Shown here in pieces: positions 22,455 through 32,282 of a DNA stretch of 64,000 nt. The notes beneath the pieces are model-generated. The model was not told the DNA's origin. It worked only from the letters and a program-made list of their open reading frames with translations, and did not search any database. Made by a program: the position numbers and the translations under genes. This DNA comes from Acholoe squamosa (lineage: Eukaryota; Annelida; Polychaeta; Phyllodocida; Polynoidae), in NCBI GenBank assembly GCA_949317995.1, contig OX439035.1, forward strand, positions 6,902,427 to 6,966,426, in the 5' to 3' direction. Every line of letters starts with the position of its first letter. The first letter of the stretch is position 1.

Positions 22455-22531
22455 AGGCATTCAGATGGTGTAGTGGTAACATGCCAAACTGTAGAATTTG
22501 GAGACCCGGGTTCGAATCCCGGTTGAATGAA
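22455..22531 (+). repeat. tRNA-derived SINE head or tRNA pseudogene
   Basis: An A box (GATGGTGTAGTGGTAACATG) and a perfect B box (GGGTTCGAATCCC) lie at tRNA spacing, flanked by pairable GCATTCA and TGAATG acceptor-like ends. The anticodon loop has 8 bases instead of 7 and there is no terminator directly after, so a SINE promoter or pseudogene is more likely than a working tRNA gene. Confidence 0.65.
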
Positions 22532-22589
22532 TGAAACTTCTCAATTGGGATAGGTCCCCCATGTAGGGGGACCAAAATGGCTGTCTGCA

Positions 22590-22840
22590 CTTTCCCTATA
22601 TGTTGGTAGAACAGGGGGACAAGATGGCTGCCTGCACTGTACAAACCACCCTGTCCCTATATGGTGTACACTGGTAGCAGGTGTGTGTATATATAGGGAG
22701 TGATTGTAGTAGAACAGGGGGACAAGATGGCTGCCTGCACTGTACAAACCACACTGTTCCTATATGGTGGACATTGGTAGCAGGTGTGTATGGTGTGTGT
22801 ATATAAGGGGTGATTGGCTGGGTAGCTGTGGTAGAACATG
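22590..22840. repeat. Imperfect tandem repeat of about 103-122 bp
   Basis: The block AGAACAGGGGGACAAGATGG, CTGCCTGCACTGTACAAACC and the trailing GTAGCAGGTGTGT recurs at 22608, 22711 and partly at 22833. Confidence 0.65.
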
Positions 22841-23054
22841 GTTGGTGAGGGGTAGGGTGCGGTGTTTACCTTCCATTAGCGGTGTGTATGGTAACGTGTT
22901 GGTACGCGGCCACTGTGTACCCACGTGTAAGCTTGTTGGTATGGCCACCATTCTGTGGTACCCACACACACAAGCTATATCCCTTCAACTCTTTAAGGGC
23001 CATGCGCAACCTATATCCCTTTAAATCAGGCGTACACAAGCTGTATTCCTTTCA

Positions 23055-23175
23055 CTCTTAGATCCGCTAATGTATTAGAGCATCACGCCCATCACGATGC
23101 ACCAAGAAGGTACTCGCATGAATCCGTGTCGTGTAACTCGCCATGGCTCCATTCACACCTCATGCCAATCCGGAT
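23055..23175. repeat. Nested-palindrome element, copy 12 (degenerate)
   Basis: ATCCGCTAATGTATTAGAGC, then ATCACGCCC, then GATGCACCAAGAAGGT and ACTCGCCATGGCTCCATTCA. Left half, diverged. Confidence 0.5.
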
Positions 23176-23662
23176 AGATACACTCCAGCGTCTCGATAAG
23201 CTCACTGGTACTGATGTAATCACTAGGGCTGACAACAAATGACAACGGTCTGAGGATTTCCGCCTCTCGTAGATATACAAAACATTCATTGACACCTTGT
23301 CAGCTGTACCGAGCAGAGTTGAATGCCAAGAAAAGGAGCCATCGTAAACTGAATATGACTATGTCATAAGTGTCCATGCAGAATGAGGTCCCTACTGTTA
23401 ATCCTATGGGATTATGTTCCAGATGTAATAATTATGTTGCTTGAAGAAAATGAAGTTGCAAATTCTGAAATCAGAGAACTGAACAAAAGCTTCATGAAAA
23501 GCTTCTCAATTTTCTTTTGTTTGAGTTCAGACAAAAACCTTTATCAAAATATTGGTTACATAAACCCAATAATGTTTTCAGATTCCAAGGCCCAAACCCA
23601 CTGTATCAATTCATTCAAATATAGACATATATATCTGGTCCAGCTGTACATATTTCTGCAGG

Positions 23663-23746
23663 ACATCGAGGTTAGCATCCTGCGGACACACATCGAGGTT
23701 AGCATCCCGCGGACACACATCGAGGTTAGCATCCCGCGGACACACT
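23663..23746. repeat. 27-bp tandem repeat, three units
   Basis: The units share ACATCGAGGTTAGCATCC and CGCGGACAC. The first unit has one difference. Confidence 0.9.
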
Positions 23747-23749
23747 AAA

Positions 23750-24690
23750 CTTATACTCACCACTATTATATAGCATGCACATAGTTTTCTGTATGACTGA
23801 AGCAGGAACTTACTTGATGTGGTTCATTTTGATGCCGTGTAGGTAAAAGAATTTATCGACGACGTCGAGGGAAGTTTGAATAAGAGTCCCGTTAGGCCCT
23901 CAAGGACATGACAGTTTATAATGTAACACTCACTGCCAGTCTTAGATTCTGAAAATGTCCCTGGTTTAAGTCTTACAATTTTTATTTTAAAAAATTTGTA
24001 GAGAAATGAGAATTTTTTGAATGGAGAGACACAAAATGATTAGAAATTGCTGATCTAGCAAATCAGTCAAATGTCGTAGTTTCAGACCAACCTAATGGCA
24101 CTTGTAAATTTCATAATTATGCAGTCTAAGTGTTAATCACACAGTATACGGAAAGGAGACAGAAGTAACCGAAGTCTTAAATGAAGTGGAAACATATAGG
24201 TGCCTCAATGGTGCGGCATAATCTAGTTATTTGTATTAGTGCCATTTTGATGTATGTAGAAAACAGAATGAACAGGTTGAGGAATTATTTAAAGAAATAT
24301 TTCTTGCTTTAAAAGAAATGATTACTCACATTCATAAAGAGGCCTGTTTTCTAAGGTCCCAGTTCCGAGTATTTATTTTTTAAGTTGTTTTAAAATGGTG
24401 ATCTTGTAATATATGGTCATCACGTGTGCCCATTTGGCATGGTTGTAACTTTTCTTTGTGAAAATATTGATATGATACTCTTAGGTGAACTGGCATTATT
24501 GGCCAGCCAAGATGGCAGACATTATCCTTATCTGTATTCATTGGTATATTGGATATGGTTGTTATAAACATTAAAGATTGCCCTTGACATTCTTTTCTGT
24601 ACAACATTCCGGAGGATTAATTCTATATACGATATTATCTAAGCGGTTCAGAAAGATTTCCTCTTCCTATTGTACTCGTGACTGTTCCAT
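23750..24690. other. Non-coding, nothing recognised
   Basis: AT-rich, no supported features. Confidence 0.4.
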
Positions 24691-24694
24691 TTGT

Positions 24695-24915
24695 TAGGTT
24701 TGACAGTAGCCACTAAGACCTTGACAGTTCCCACACCTGACCATGACAGCTCCCATTGTTGACCTTGATATTTCCTGTGTTTGACCTTGACAGCTCCCAC
24801 TTCTAAAATTATAAGTGGGACTTTGGAAGTTTCAACTTTCGAAATTGAGAGTTACTGCTGTCGACTGTGACAGTTTCCGCTTTTGACCTTGACAGTTCCC
24901 TCTGTTGACCGCATC
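24695..24915. repeat. Degenerate minisatellite (TTGACCTTGACAGTTCCC)
   Basis: About eight irregular units of 24-30 bp. The same motif resumes at 25262-25420, so the array seems split by about 340 bp of unrelated DNA. Confidence 0.6.
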
Positions 24916-25043
24916 TGGGTCTCTTCTTGGGATTTGTACCTGGCCGGAAGTAGAATGACGTCACACTGGAGACAAACAATCACGCTGCCTCAGTTCCTCA
25001 GGCACGTGGTGGGACCATGCTGTCACACACTTCTGACTGTTTT

Positions 25044-25061
25044 CAGATGAGATCTCATCTG
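25044..25061. repeat. Perfect 18-bp palindrome
   Basis: CAGATGAGATCTCATCTG is its own reverse complement. A related CAGATGATCTCATCTG lies at about 25097. Both sit in the DNA that splits the TTGACCTTGACAG array. Confidence 0.7.
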
Positions 25062-25261
25062 AATAATAATCTTCCATGTAAGTTTCCCATAAGTTTCAGA
25101 TGATCTCATCTGAATATAATTTAAATTCATATGAGATATGGCAGATATCCTTGATCAGGGGCTCTGCCCCTGAACCCCTGTTTGGCCGGGCACCCGGGGA
25201 ACCACGGCGGCGTCAACATTCGTCTCCACGGAGGGCCAGGAACATTCTGCAAGAAGTGATC

Positions 25262-25420
25262 CTTTTGCCTGTTGACCTTAATAGTTCCTACAATCAATGT
25301 CACAGTTAACTTGATATGGTTTACTTTGAAAGTTCCTATAGTCAACCTGACCTTTGTTGCTGTCAACTTGACAGTGGTTGCTGTCAATATGACAGTTCCC
25401 GCTATTGTCTTGACAGTCTT
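25262..25420. repeat. Degenerate minisatellite, second block
   Basis: Units such as CCTTAATAGTTCC, CTTTGAAAGTTCC and TCAACTTGACAGTGGTTGCT continue the motif of 24695-24915. Confidence 0.5.
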
Positions 25421-25712
25421 ATTTAATGGGCAGTGCAATACTTATAGTAACTGAATGATTATGTAGATTACTTTCTTTGTACAGAATTAGAATCTAACAC
25501 AAACCACAGATAAACAGATATTTGTGCTTCATGTGTGTTTTACAATGTTAATTGTTGAGTATCTCTATCATGTACTATCTAGACAACAAGTTTGACGAAG
25601 ATATAAGACGACCGGAAGTAACGATGAAATCACTTTGAATATGACATATATATTTCAGTTTCCATGGTTATGACACAATGAAGTGTAGGTTGTGTTGTTC
25701 AGAATGGTACAT

Positions 25713-25820
25713 GATCTATATGTGACATTTTGGTAACAATGGCTAGATTGAGACACACCCTTGTTCTATATATGTGACATTTTGGTAACAATGGGTAGAT
25801 TGAAGCACAACCTTGCATGT
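25713..25820. repeat. Tandem duplication of about 54 bp
   Basis: The TATATGTGACATTTTGGTAA and CAATGG-TAGATTGA blocks occur twice. Confidence 0.7.
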
Positions 25821-26470
25821 GTATATCCATTTGTCTGTATGATGACAATGGTGAGGTAAAATAAATCCATTGATATCCTCAAGTACAAGGTATAGTATAT
25901 CAGTCTAAGGCCATTGTGTTCTTGTGTATTTGTGAATTTAATTAGCATATATCATATTATGTGAACACATAATTAGCATATATCATATATGTGCATATAT
26001 AATTAGTATTATCTGTTTTATAGTGAGCCTTTATGATATCGTTATCGTCCATTAATATAGCACTAACATCTAGAGCTGAAATTCAGAAGAAGAAAAAAAA
26101 AATAACGAGAAAAAACTGAGTGTCCGCTGAATGTACGAAATAAGGCCTATTTTAGGCTTATATTTATCGGATGGTGATTACGCTAAATTTCAACTTTTAT
26201 CAAAGTCATTTTCTTCTTTGCTGATTAGCAATATAAGTATGATCCAATTTTCTGATATTATGTATACACAAATCTGTAAAAAATCACCCCCTTTAACTGT
26301 TGGAATTCAGCTGACTTTATTACATTGCAATGACATTGTACAAACACAGAGTAAAAATCCTAGATAGGTTTAGGGGTAATTAAAAAAACAAAGGAGAATG
26401 AAAATTAGTCCCAAGTGTACCCAGAAACGTGTTGTTCACATTTAAGATGAATTGATAGTTTCATCCTTTA
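25821..26470. other. Non-coding, nothing recognised
   Basis: AT-rich with short AATTAGCATATATCATAT duplications near 25940-26010. Confidence 0.4.
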
Positions 26471-26474
26471 AAAG

Positions 26475-26600
26475 ACATTAATGCAATGAGGAGTCATGCT
26501 CGTAGTGCATCATCGATGCAGAAAAATAGCGGTGATAGGTCTGCTCGCTGCAACTACATTCATGCGTCTTGCCAACAATAGGTGGTTAAAGTTGATACTT
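26475..26600. repeat. Nested-palindrome fragment, copy 13
   Basis: Diverged left half adjacent to the 34-bp array built from the same GCATGATGC box. Confidence 0.35.
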
Positions 26601-26649
26601 CCAAAGAATCCTCAGGATGTGTCAATGTTCCGTTTACGAGCCTGTTTGC

Positions 26650-26912
26650 CCAGTTGGCATGATGCATCAATGCATCATGATGAGCAGTTGGCATGATGCG
26701 TCAATGCATCATGATGAGCAGTTGGCATGATGCATCCTTACATCATGATGAGCAGTTGGCATAATGCATCCTTGCATCATGATGAGCAGTTGGCATGATG
26801 CACCAATGCATCATGATGAGCAGTTGGCATGATGCATCAGTGCATCATGATGAGCAGTTGGCATGATGCATCAATGCATCATGATGAGCAGTTGGCATGA
26901 TGCATTAGTGCA
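26650..26912. repeat. 34-bp satellite derived from the GCATGATGC box
   Basis: About 7.5 units of 34 bp, each with GTTGGCATGATGCATCAATG then CATCATGATGAGCA. Each unit contains a GCATGATGC/GCATCATG inverted pair, like the boxes of the nested-palindrome family. Confidence 0.85.
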
Positions 26913-27795
26913 CGGTGGTCTTTCGCCGTTATGATATTGTGTGAATTGAGCATTGGCGAATAACGCGCCAGCACAATATTCATAAACCTAGGATTAGACC
27001 GATAAACAATTATGAAAACAAATCTATTGCTGTAGTTTTAGTTCTTGTGATTTTCAATTCATGGACCATGAAACTTTAAATGTGTGTTATTTCATGTAAT
27101 GGAAATATGAAAACTTTTTATTATTACTATTTATTGTTTTGTGATAGAAAAAGGTTGACAGTATCAAAATGGATCCAGTATATATATAATTAAGACAAAT
27201 TGTCCATAGACTGTTGTAAATGTTGACAAATCGTCTATAGATAGATCAATAAACTACAGAGGCGCGGTCTGAGCCCTTAGTAAATCGGAATACGGCTAGC
27301 CAGGGACGGGTCGTGTATTACTATTACTACTATTACTACATGGATGCTTCGGTTTCTTGTAATATCTAGTGAAATAAATGTTTCTGTAAAGATTAATTGT
27401 GACTTGTTTGATTTTTTCACACAACAGTAAAGCTTTCTGGGGGTAGAACAACTCTTAGGCAGGTGTCCCACTGGATCCAATATGATGATCGGGAACAATC
27501 AGATGCCAGGTTTAATCCAATGGAAAGAAAAATAGCTGGACTGGAAAAGGATCGGGAGGCATTGGGCAAGAAACCTTAAAAAAGGTTTTTGAGATATTAC
27601 TGGAATTTTCTAGCCTACCTGATGTTTCTTTATTGTCCCTGATATGGAAATTCTTTAAGAAAAAAAAAGGTTGAAAATACTCTTTAAAAAGGGCCTGTAA
27701 GGGCATTACAATTTGTCCATGTAAATTAGCACCTGGCTGATATATATATCAGCCTCTGATTTAACCTGCACTTATGTGGGACCTTAGCTTTATTT
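26913..27795. other. Non-coding, nothing recognised
   Basis: AT-rich. No supported gene or family repeat. Confidence 0.4.
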
Positions 27796-28245
27796 AGTGT
27801 TGCCACATTATACTTTAATTAAAGTAAATACTTTATTTTAGCAATTTTGCAAATTTATACTTAAATTGATCAGATACTTTGAGCACTTTATTTTCAAGTA
27901 AAATGGGGAAATTTGAGAGTATTTTGGAGGATCTTCGAAATCGATGCTTTATTTTCAATATACATTCTAGGGTCTCAACAGCTGTTTTTGGGAAACGCAC
28001 CTTGCCAAACTTTCACTCTCATGAGGATTCTTTTTTTTTTTGTGCTGATACGCGTAAATTCACTCAAAATTCTCTTCACACTGTCACCCCTAAGGTTAAA
28101 ACATGGAAAATAGTGTAGAAATTACTTAGATCTCATAGAAATACAGCATTTTAGAAGACACGATTAGACTTTATTTCACATTTATGCATACTTTAATTTG
28201 AATGCGACGATACTTTATTTTGGTCAAGAGCATGTGGCAACACTG
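27796..28245. repeat. MITE with AGTGTTGCCACAT ends
   Basis: AGTGTTGCCACAT at the left is mirrored by ATGTGGCAACACT at the right, with TACTTTA-rich subterminal repeats on both sides. Such ends are hAT-like. No target duplication was confirmed. Confidence 0.6.
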
Positions 28246-28499
28246 CTGACTTGAAGTATAATACTGTTTGGATTTAAAACCATTTTCTATCCTGCGGTAA
28301 AACAAGACTCATTTGAAAACCTGCACTGAAACTGGCCACAACGGTAAGCCCGATTTGAGTTTGAAAGCCAAATTTCAGCCATATGAAAAAGCTTTTTAAA
28401 AGGATTTACCCTATAATCTATTGTAACAAAAAAAATATTGGCTTGTAGTTTTAACACAGTAATGTTGAAGAGAAGTCCAATACTTCACCTAGTGTAAAG

Positions 28500-28735
28500 A
28501 ATTACTGTACAATCTACCAGAGTTCCCGATAAGACTGAGCATTGAACCACCGTAATTGTATTGCAGTGAACCAGTGTGGTTTTCACAAAAAGCCTCACCT
28601 AGCAGTACGGTGGTACACAAATCTATAAGGAATCTCTCTGAAAATGACAACATCTTTTTGGGACAAGGATTCTGTCGATTCTGTTAACATTTTTTAACAG
28701 TATACCCAGCACACGATTCGCCAAATCGTGGGAGA
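28500..28735. repeat. Interspersed repeat (GGGACAAGGATT family), copy 1
   Basis: Shares GAACCACCGTAATT, CAGTACGGTGGTACA, TCTCTCTGAAAAT and TTTGGGACAAGGATT with 54770-55030 and 56930-57020. Confidence 0.5.
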
Positions 28736-28946
28736 CTAAGTCTAGCTGGGTGTGTCAACCTTACCTTACCTTGATTCTTTGATTATAAGGATCCAACAGC
28801 CAGCCCTCTACCCCACCCCCTACCCTCAATTACTCCCAAACCCCCCCCCCCCCCACAACCATAAAGCTCCAACAACCAGCCCAACACATACCTCCCACTG
28901 CCACTCAACCACTCCCTCCCCCCTCCCCATCCACACACACTCTTCC

Positions 28947-29310
28947 TGGAGGGTGTTGCCCCTATAGTAAAAGGAAGAGCTGGCTAAAAATGCCCTCATT
29001 TCCAGTCCATTCTTTTCATGTAGATATAACTTGTCCCTTTTGTTGCTCACAAGTGGTCATTCAAGTATGGTGCTAAAAAAGGGGGATTTGAGTGGGTACC
29101 AGGTTGGGAGAAGTCAGTCAGTATAATATACTATAGAGTGTGTGACATGAGTAGGTACCTGATAGTGCAGCTCTCTCTGTTTTAAACAAGGCAGGTGCCT
29201 TTTCAGACTAATGTGGTGAGTGCAAGTTGAATGGTGGAACAGAGCATGACTTCTTTTGAAAAGAGGGTTCCTACTGACAGCTCTTTTTACCATAGGAGCA
29301 ACACCCTCCA
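28947..29310. repeat. MITE with TGGAGGGTGTTGC ends, copy 1
   Basis: Inverted repeats of about 35 bp: TGGAGGGTGTTGCCCCTATA with GTAAAAGGAAGAGCT at the left and the inverse of TGGAGGGTGTTGCTCCTATG at the right. It aligns with 62672-63011. Confidence 0.75.
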
Positions 29311-29409
29311 GGACTAATAGGTGTGCACTTCTGTGGTATGCACTGACACAGCGGCTTCATCCACTAACATGAGCCACTCTCCTAGCAGCAATACTTAGCC
29401 CACCTTTAA

Positions 29410-29770
29410 TACACAGTCGATACGAAAACCCGCCAAACACCAGCCATAGCCGGCAAAATGGCCGCATGTTCGGAGGAAATTGTCACACTGCCGGACAAAA
29501 TGTCTAACTGTGAATATCGTCATTAACGGTTTGACAGCATTTATACAAAAGATGTTATTGTTTCCCTAAGGTTTCTCCACAGTTTTAGTTATCTCAATGA
29601 GATAATTGATGAAATAAAAGATAGGTGATTCTTGGTTTCTATTATTTCTTGTTTCTACTGACAAAAATCATCTTGAGGAATTCAGTCTCGCATTTTGAGT
29701 TCAGAATAATCAAATTTTCATGACCGAATGGTCTGCATGTTAAAAAACCTTTGTATGGACTACACCATGG
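29410..29770. repeat. Interspersed repeat (GACAGAAATTG family), copy 2
   Basis: CGATACGAAAACCCGCCA, then GGAAATTGTCACACTGCCGG, then the distal GACAAAAATCATCTTGAGG block. Colinear with 3396-3830. Confidence 0.55.
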
Positions 29771-29979
29771 TTATTCATTTTTGGCACTCAAATTGAGTGC
29801 CTCAGAACCTAAGGGGTTGTATTTTAGGACAGCAATCTTATGATAAAAAAATTGGCGCAAGTGAACATGGAGTCTACTTCTGCTCCAAAGTTTGGGTTGC
29901 ACCTTATTATAGGCAAGGAGTTTACTGAAACCAAAAAAAAAGAGAAAAAAAAGCTCTGTGGTGTACTGTATCGGTTCAG

Positions 29980-30800
29980 CATCAATTCAGGGTGCACCTT
30001 ATACATAGACAAAGGTTCACGAGTGTTGGGTCTGACTGAGGGCTATCTCAGGAGGCAGAGTGGAGTGAGATAACCCTCAGTCAGACCCAATACGAGTAAA
30101 CCCTTTTATTATATGGCTAATATCGACGACACTATAGATTAGTACTACTTACTCCATATTCAATGGGGGGGGGGGTGGAATACGATCCTCGCATATTCAG
30201 TGGCGCCATTTTGAAATTTATACAGAGCTAACTAGTTTCGTATTTAGGTATGGTTATTAGAAGTTTTACGCAAAAAAAGAATGATTGAACTAGTTAAATA
30301 ATATGTTATGAATGGTTTAAGGTATATCTAAATGTTAGCCCCATGTTAAAAAAGAAGATATTGCCCTGCACAAGGAACATTTATATCGAAACTAAAAGTA
30401 GCGGCTAGCTCCGTATCATGTGACCAATTTCGTCGAGCAAGGTGTCATGGTGGATCAAGACAAACCGGGACGTGTCTATGCCTTCAAAACCAGTAGGTAT
30501 AACGGCTTCGTTGAATATGGGCAGCCCCACCTTGGTGAATACGCTGTAAAATTATTCACTGGTCGTGGACATTTGCTTATGTATCCATTTCTTATCTTTC
30601 ATCAGAAACATTGAAAACTCTTTCAAAGTACCATAAAAGATGGTTTTATACATGTTTTGTGGCTATTTGGGGTGGTGTTACTGGCCGTGAGATAAGGGGT
30701 ATGGTTATCTCGCGGGTGGTGTGAGATACAGAACCCTAAGGTTAAACCTATGGGGTGTTTGTATTACACTTCATCCAACATGAAATAAAGGGGGGTGCGA
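29980..30800 (+). repeat. Old interspersed element, plus orientation
   Basis: The block CCGTGAGATAAGGGGTATGG through GTTAAACCTATGGGG at 30685-30760 is found inverted at 52680-52760. The upstream flank also has weak counterparts there. An open stretch at 30420-30614 is not recognised as a protein family. Confidence 0.4.
30028..30088. repeat. 23-bp stem inverted repeat
   Basis: GGGTCTGACTGAGGGCTATC with TCA pairs with TGAGATAACCCTCAGTCAGACCC with one mismatch, around a loop of about 15 bases. Part of an old element described at 29980-30800. Confidence 0.7.
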
Positions 30801-31164
30801 GACACTGTATTAAACACTAGTAAAATAAGAACATAGCAGTACAGGGTTTTCAAAGTAAATAGATTATACCAAAAGTGATCAGGTCAACAAAAAGGTACAC
30901 TTGTGCAGAGCCACCAGCATTTATCTCAAGTGCTGCTAGGAGAGTGTGCATATGGCTGATCCAGCCAATACACTGACTAAAGCTGAAATGATAAAAACTA
31001 TGTTCACAGAGAGGCGTAGTTGTTTCCCCCCGTGTTTTCATTGTCACTGGAGATGAAGCAGAATTGGCATCAGGGTGTAGACCTACGCTTTTTTCTCATA
31101 TTGAAGTAAGCCTATAGATGTTGAGGGGGAAAAGGGACATATTTGTCAGAGAGTTAAATATAAA

Positions 31165-31528
31165 TGTAATGGTTCGTATTGACTTATATGTTGGGTGGCT
31201 CTTTGGCTCGCTTACCACTAGATGTACCAACACAACACGAGTAGTTCGGGTTGGGCAAAGCCCCAGAAACCCCTACCTCTCGGGTAGGACTTTATTCAAT
31301 CTCTCTGATGACAAAGTATTAGCGTCTGGACTGGACCATGTCCAGTCCCCTTCTGCCGCTCGTCCGGCTCCTTAGTAGGAGCTGGACGCGAGGCATGGTG
31401 CTGCCCCCTCTTGTACCAACGAGGTATCGCAAAGCGACACCTAGCTAGCATAGAAGGAACAAGCACCACACGAACACGTCTCTCGGATGAACGGCACTAA
31501 TATATATACAATGATGCCGGCCCCTACA
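31165..31528 (-). repeat. 3' LTR (left copy)
   Basis: 364 bp, identical by eye to 43648-44011. In sense orientation it starts TGTAGGGGCCGG, has TATATATA about 20 bases in, a poly(A) signal AATAAA (plus-strand 31291-31296) and ends CCATTACA. It contains several hairpins, among them GGACTGGAC/GTCCAGTCC at 31328-31348. Confidence 0.95.
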
Positions 31529-31539
31529 CCACCCCCACT
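31529..31539 (-). promoter_or_regulatory. Polypurine tract
   Basis: The sense-strand sequence AGTGGGGGTGG directly abuts the 3' LTR, the position where plus-strand DNA synthesis is primed. It is purine-rich with two T interruptions. Confidence 0.75.
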
Positions 31540-32282
31540 AGACTTTACCTAGGGTTGTGTGTAATTAACAAGTAACTATTGTTGACTTTATACAGTGGTG
31601 TTATAAATAAATAGGTAAGTCTATATATACACAGTTCGTATTAAATATAGAACATTTAAGGGGCATTATAAGTTATATGTACACAATAAGGCATCATCGT
31701 ATATAACCCGAAGTGTTTATAAATAATAACAAAAATAGGAAGTGGCCCCTTATGGACCATCGACCTATGGTGATAATATTACACGTGTGTTATTATTAAA
31801 CATGAGACGCGACGAAGAATATTCGATGTGTAGTAAGGTGATATTGAAAAATTTTTACAATGTTTTTACCGACCCGAGGTGGGGTAAATAACCCGAAAAA
31901 ATTTTGACTTTTACTTACAAGAATATAATATACGATATAAAAAAAAATTTATACAAAATATGAAATATAGGTGTCCTACCAGGGTAGCAGGATCACCCTT
32001 ACAATATACCGGACTTCCGGCGAACCTGGAACGACTGGTTTCTGCAGCTCCATCCGGCGACATATGTGTGGTGGCAAACCACGTTGCTGTTATGATGTGC
32101 CCTGATGAAGATGGGAAGATGGAGACCCGGTTAGATGTTGTAGTCCATTGGGTGTTCGGGTTAGCGTCCATCCTCGCTGCAGGTTACGATCCAGGTATCA
32201 GGAGTCCAGCGTAAGGAACAGTGCCTCTGGCATATTAAATGCATTTACCCTCGGGTACCAGGAGACACCAACAGATGGACAC
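31540..32282 (-). other. Element 3' untranslated region
   Basis: About 740 bp, AT-rich, between the accessory ORF stop and the polypurine tract. No frame of note. It is far more AT-rich than the adjoining ORF. Confidence 0.6.

Noticed and set aside
22455..22531. Functional tRNA gene
   Set aside because: The anticodon loop is 8 bases, the acceptor pairing is irregular and no T-run terminator follows directly. It fits a SINE head better.
23383..23748. Plus-strand open stretch of 121 codons
   Set aside because: The second part runs into a 27-bp tandem repeat. The first part has no domain and only a weak splice-like signal.
31300..31345. CTGATGA motif in the LTR as a hammerhead ribozyme core
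   Set aside because: No GAAA partner or stem II/III arrangement is found around it.
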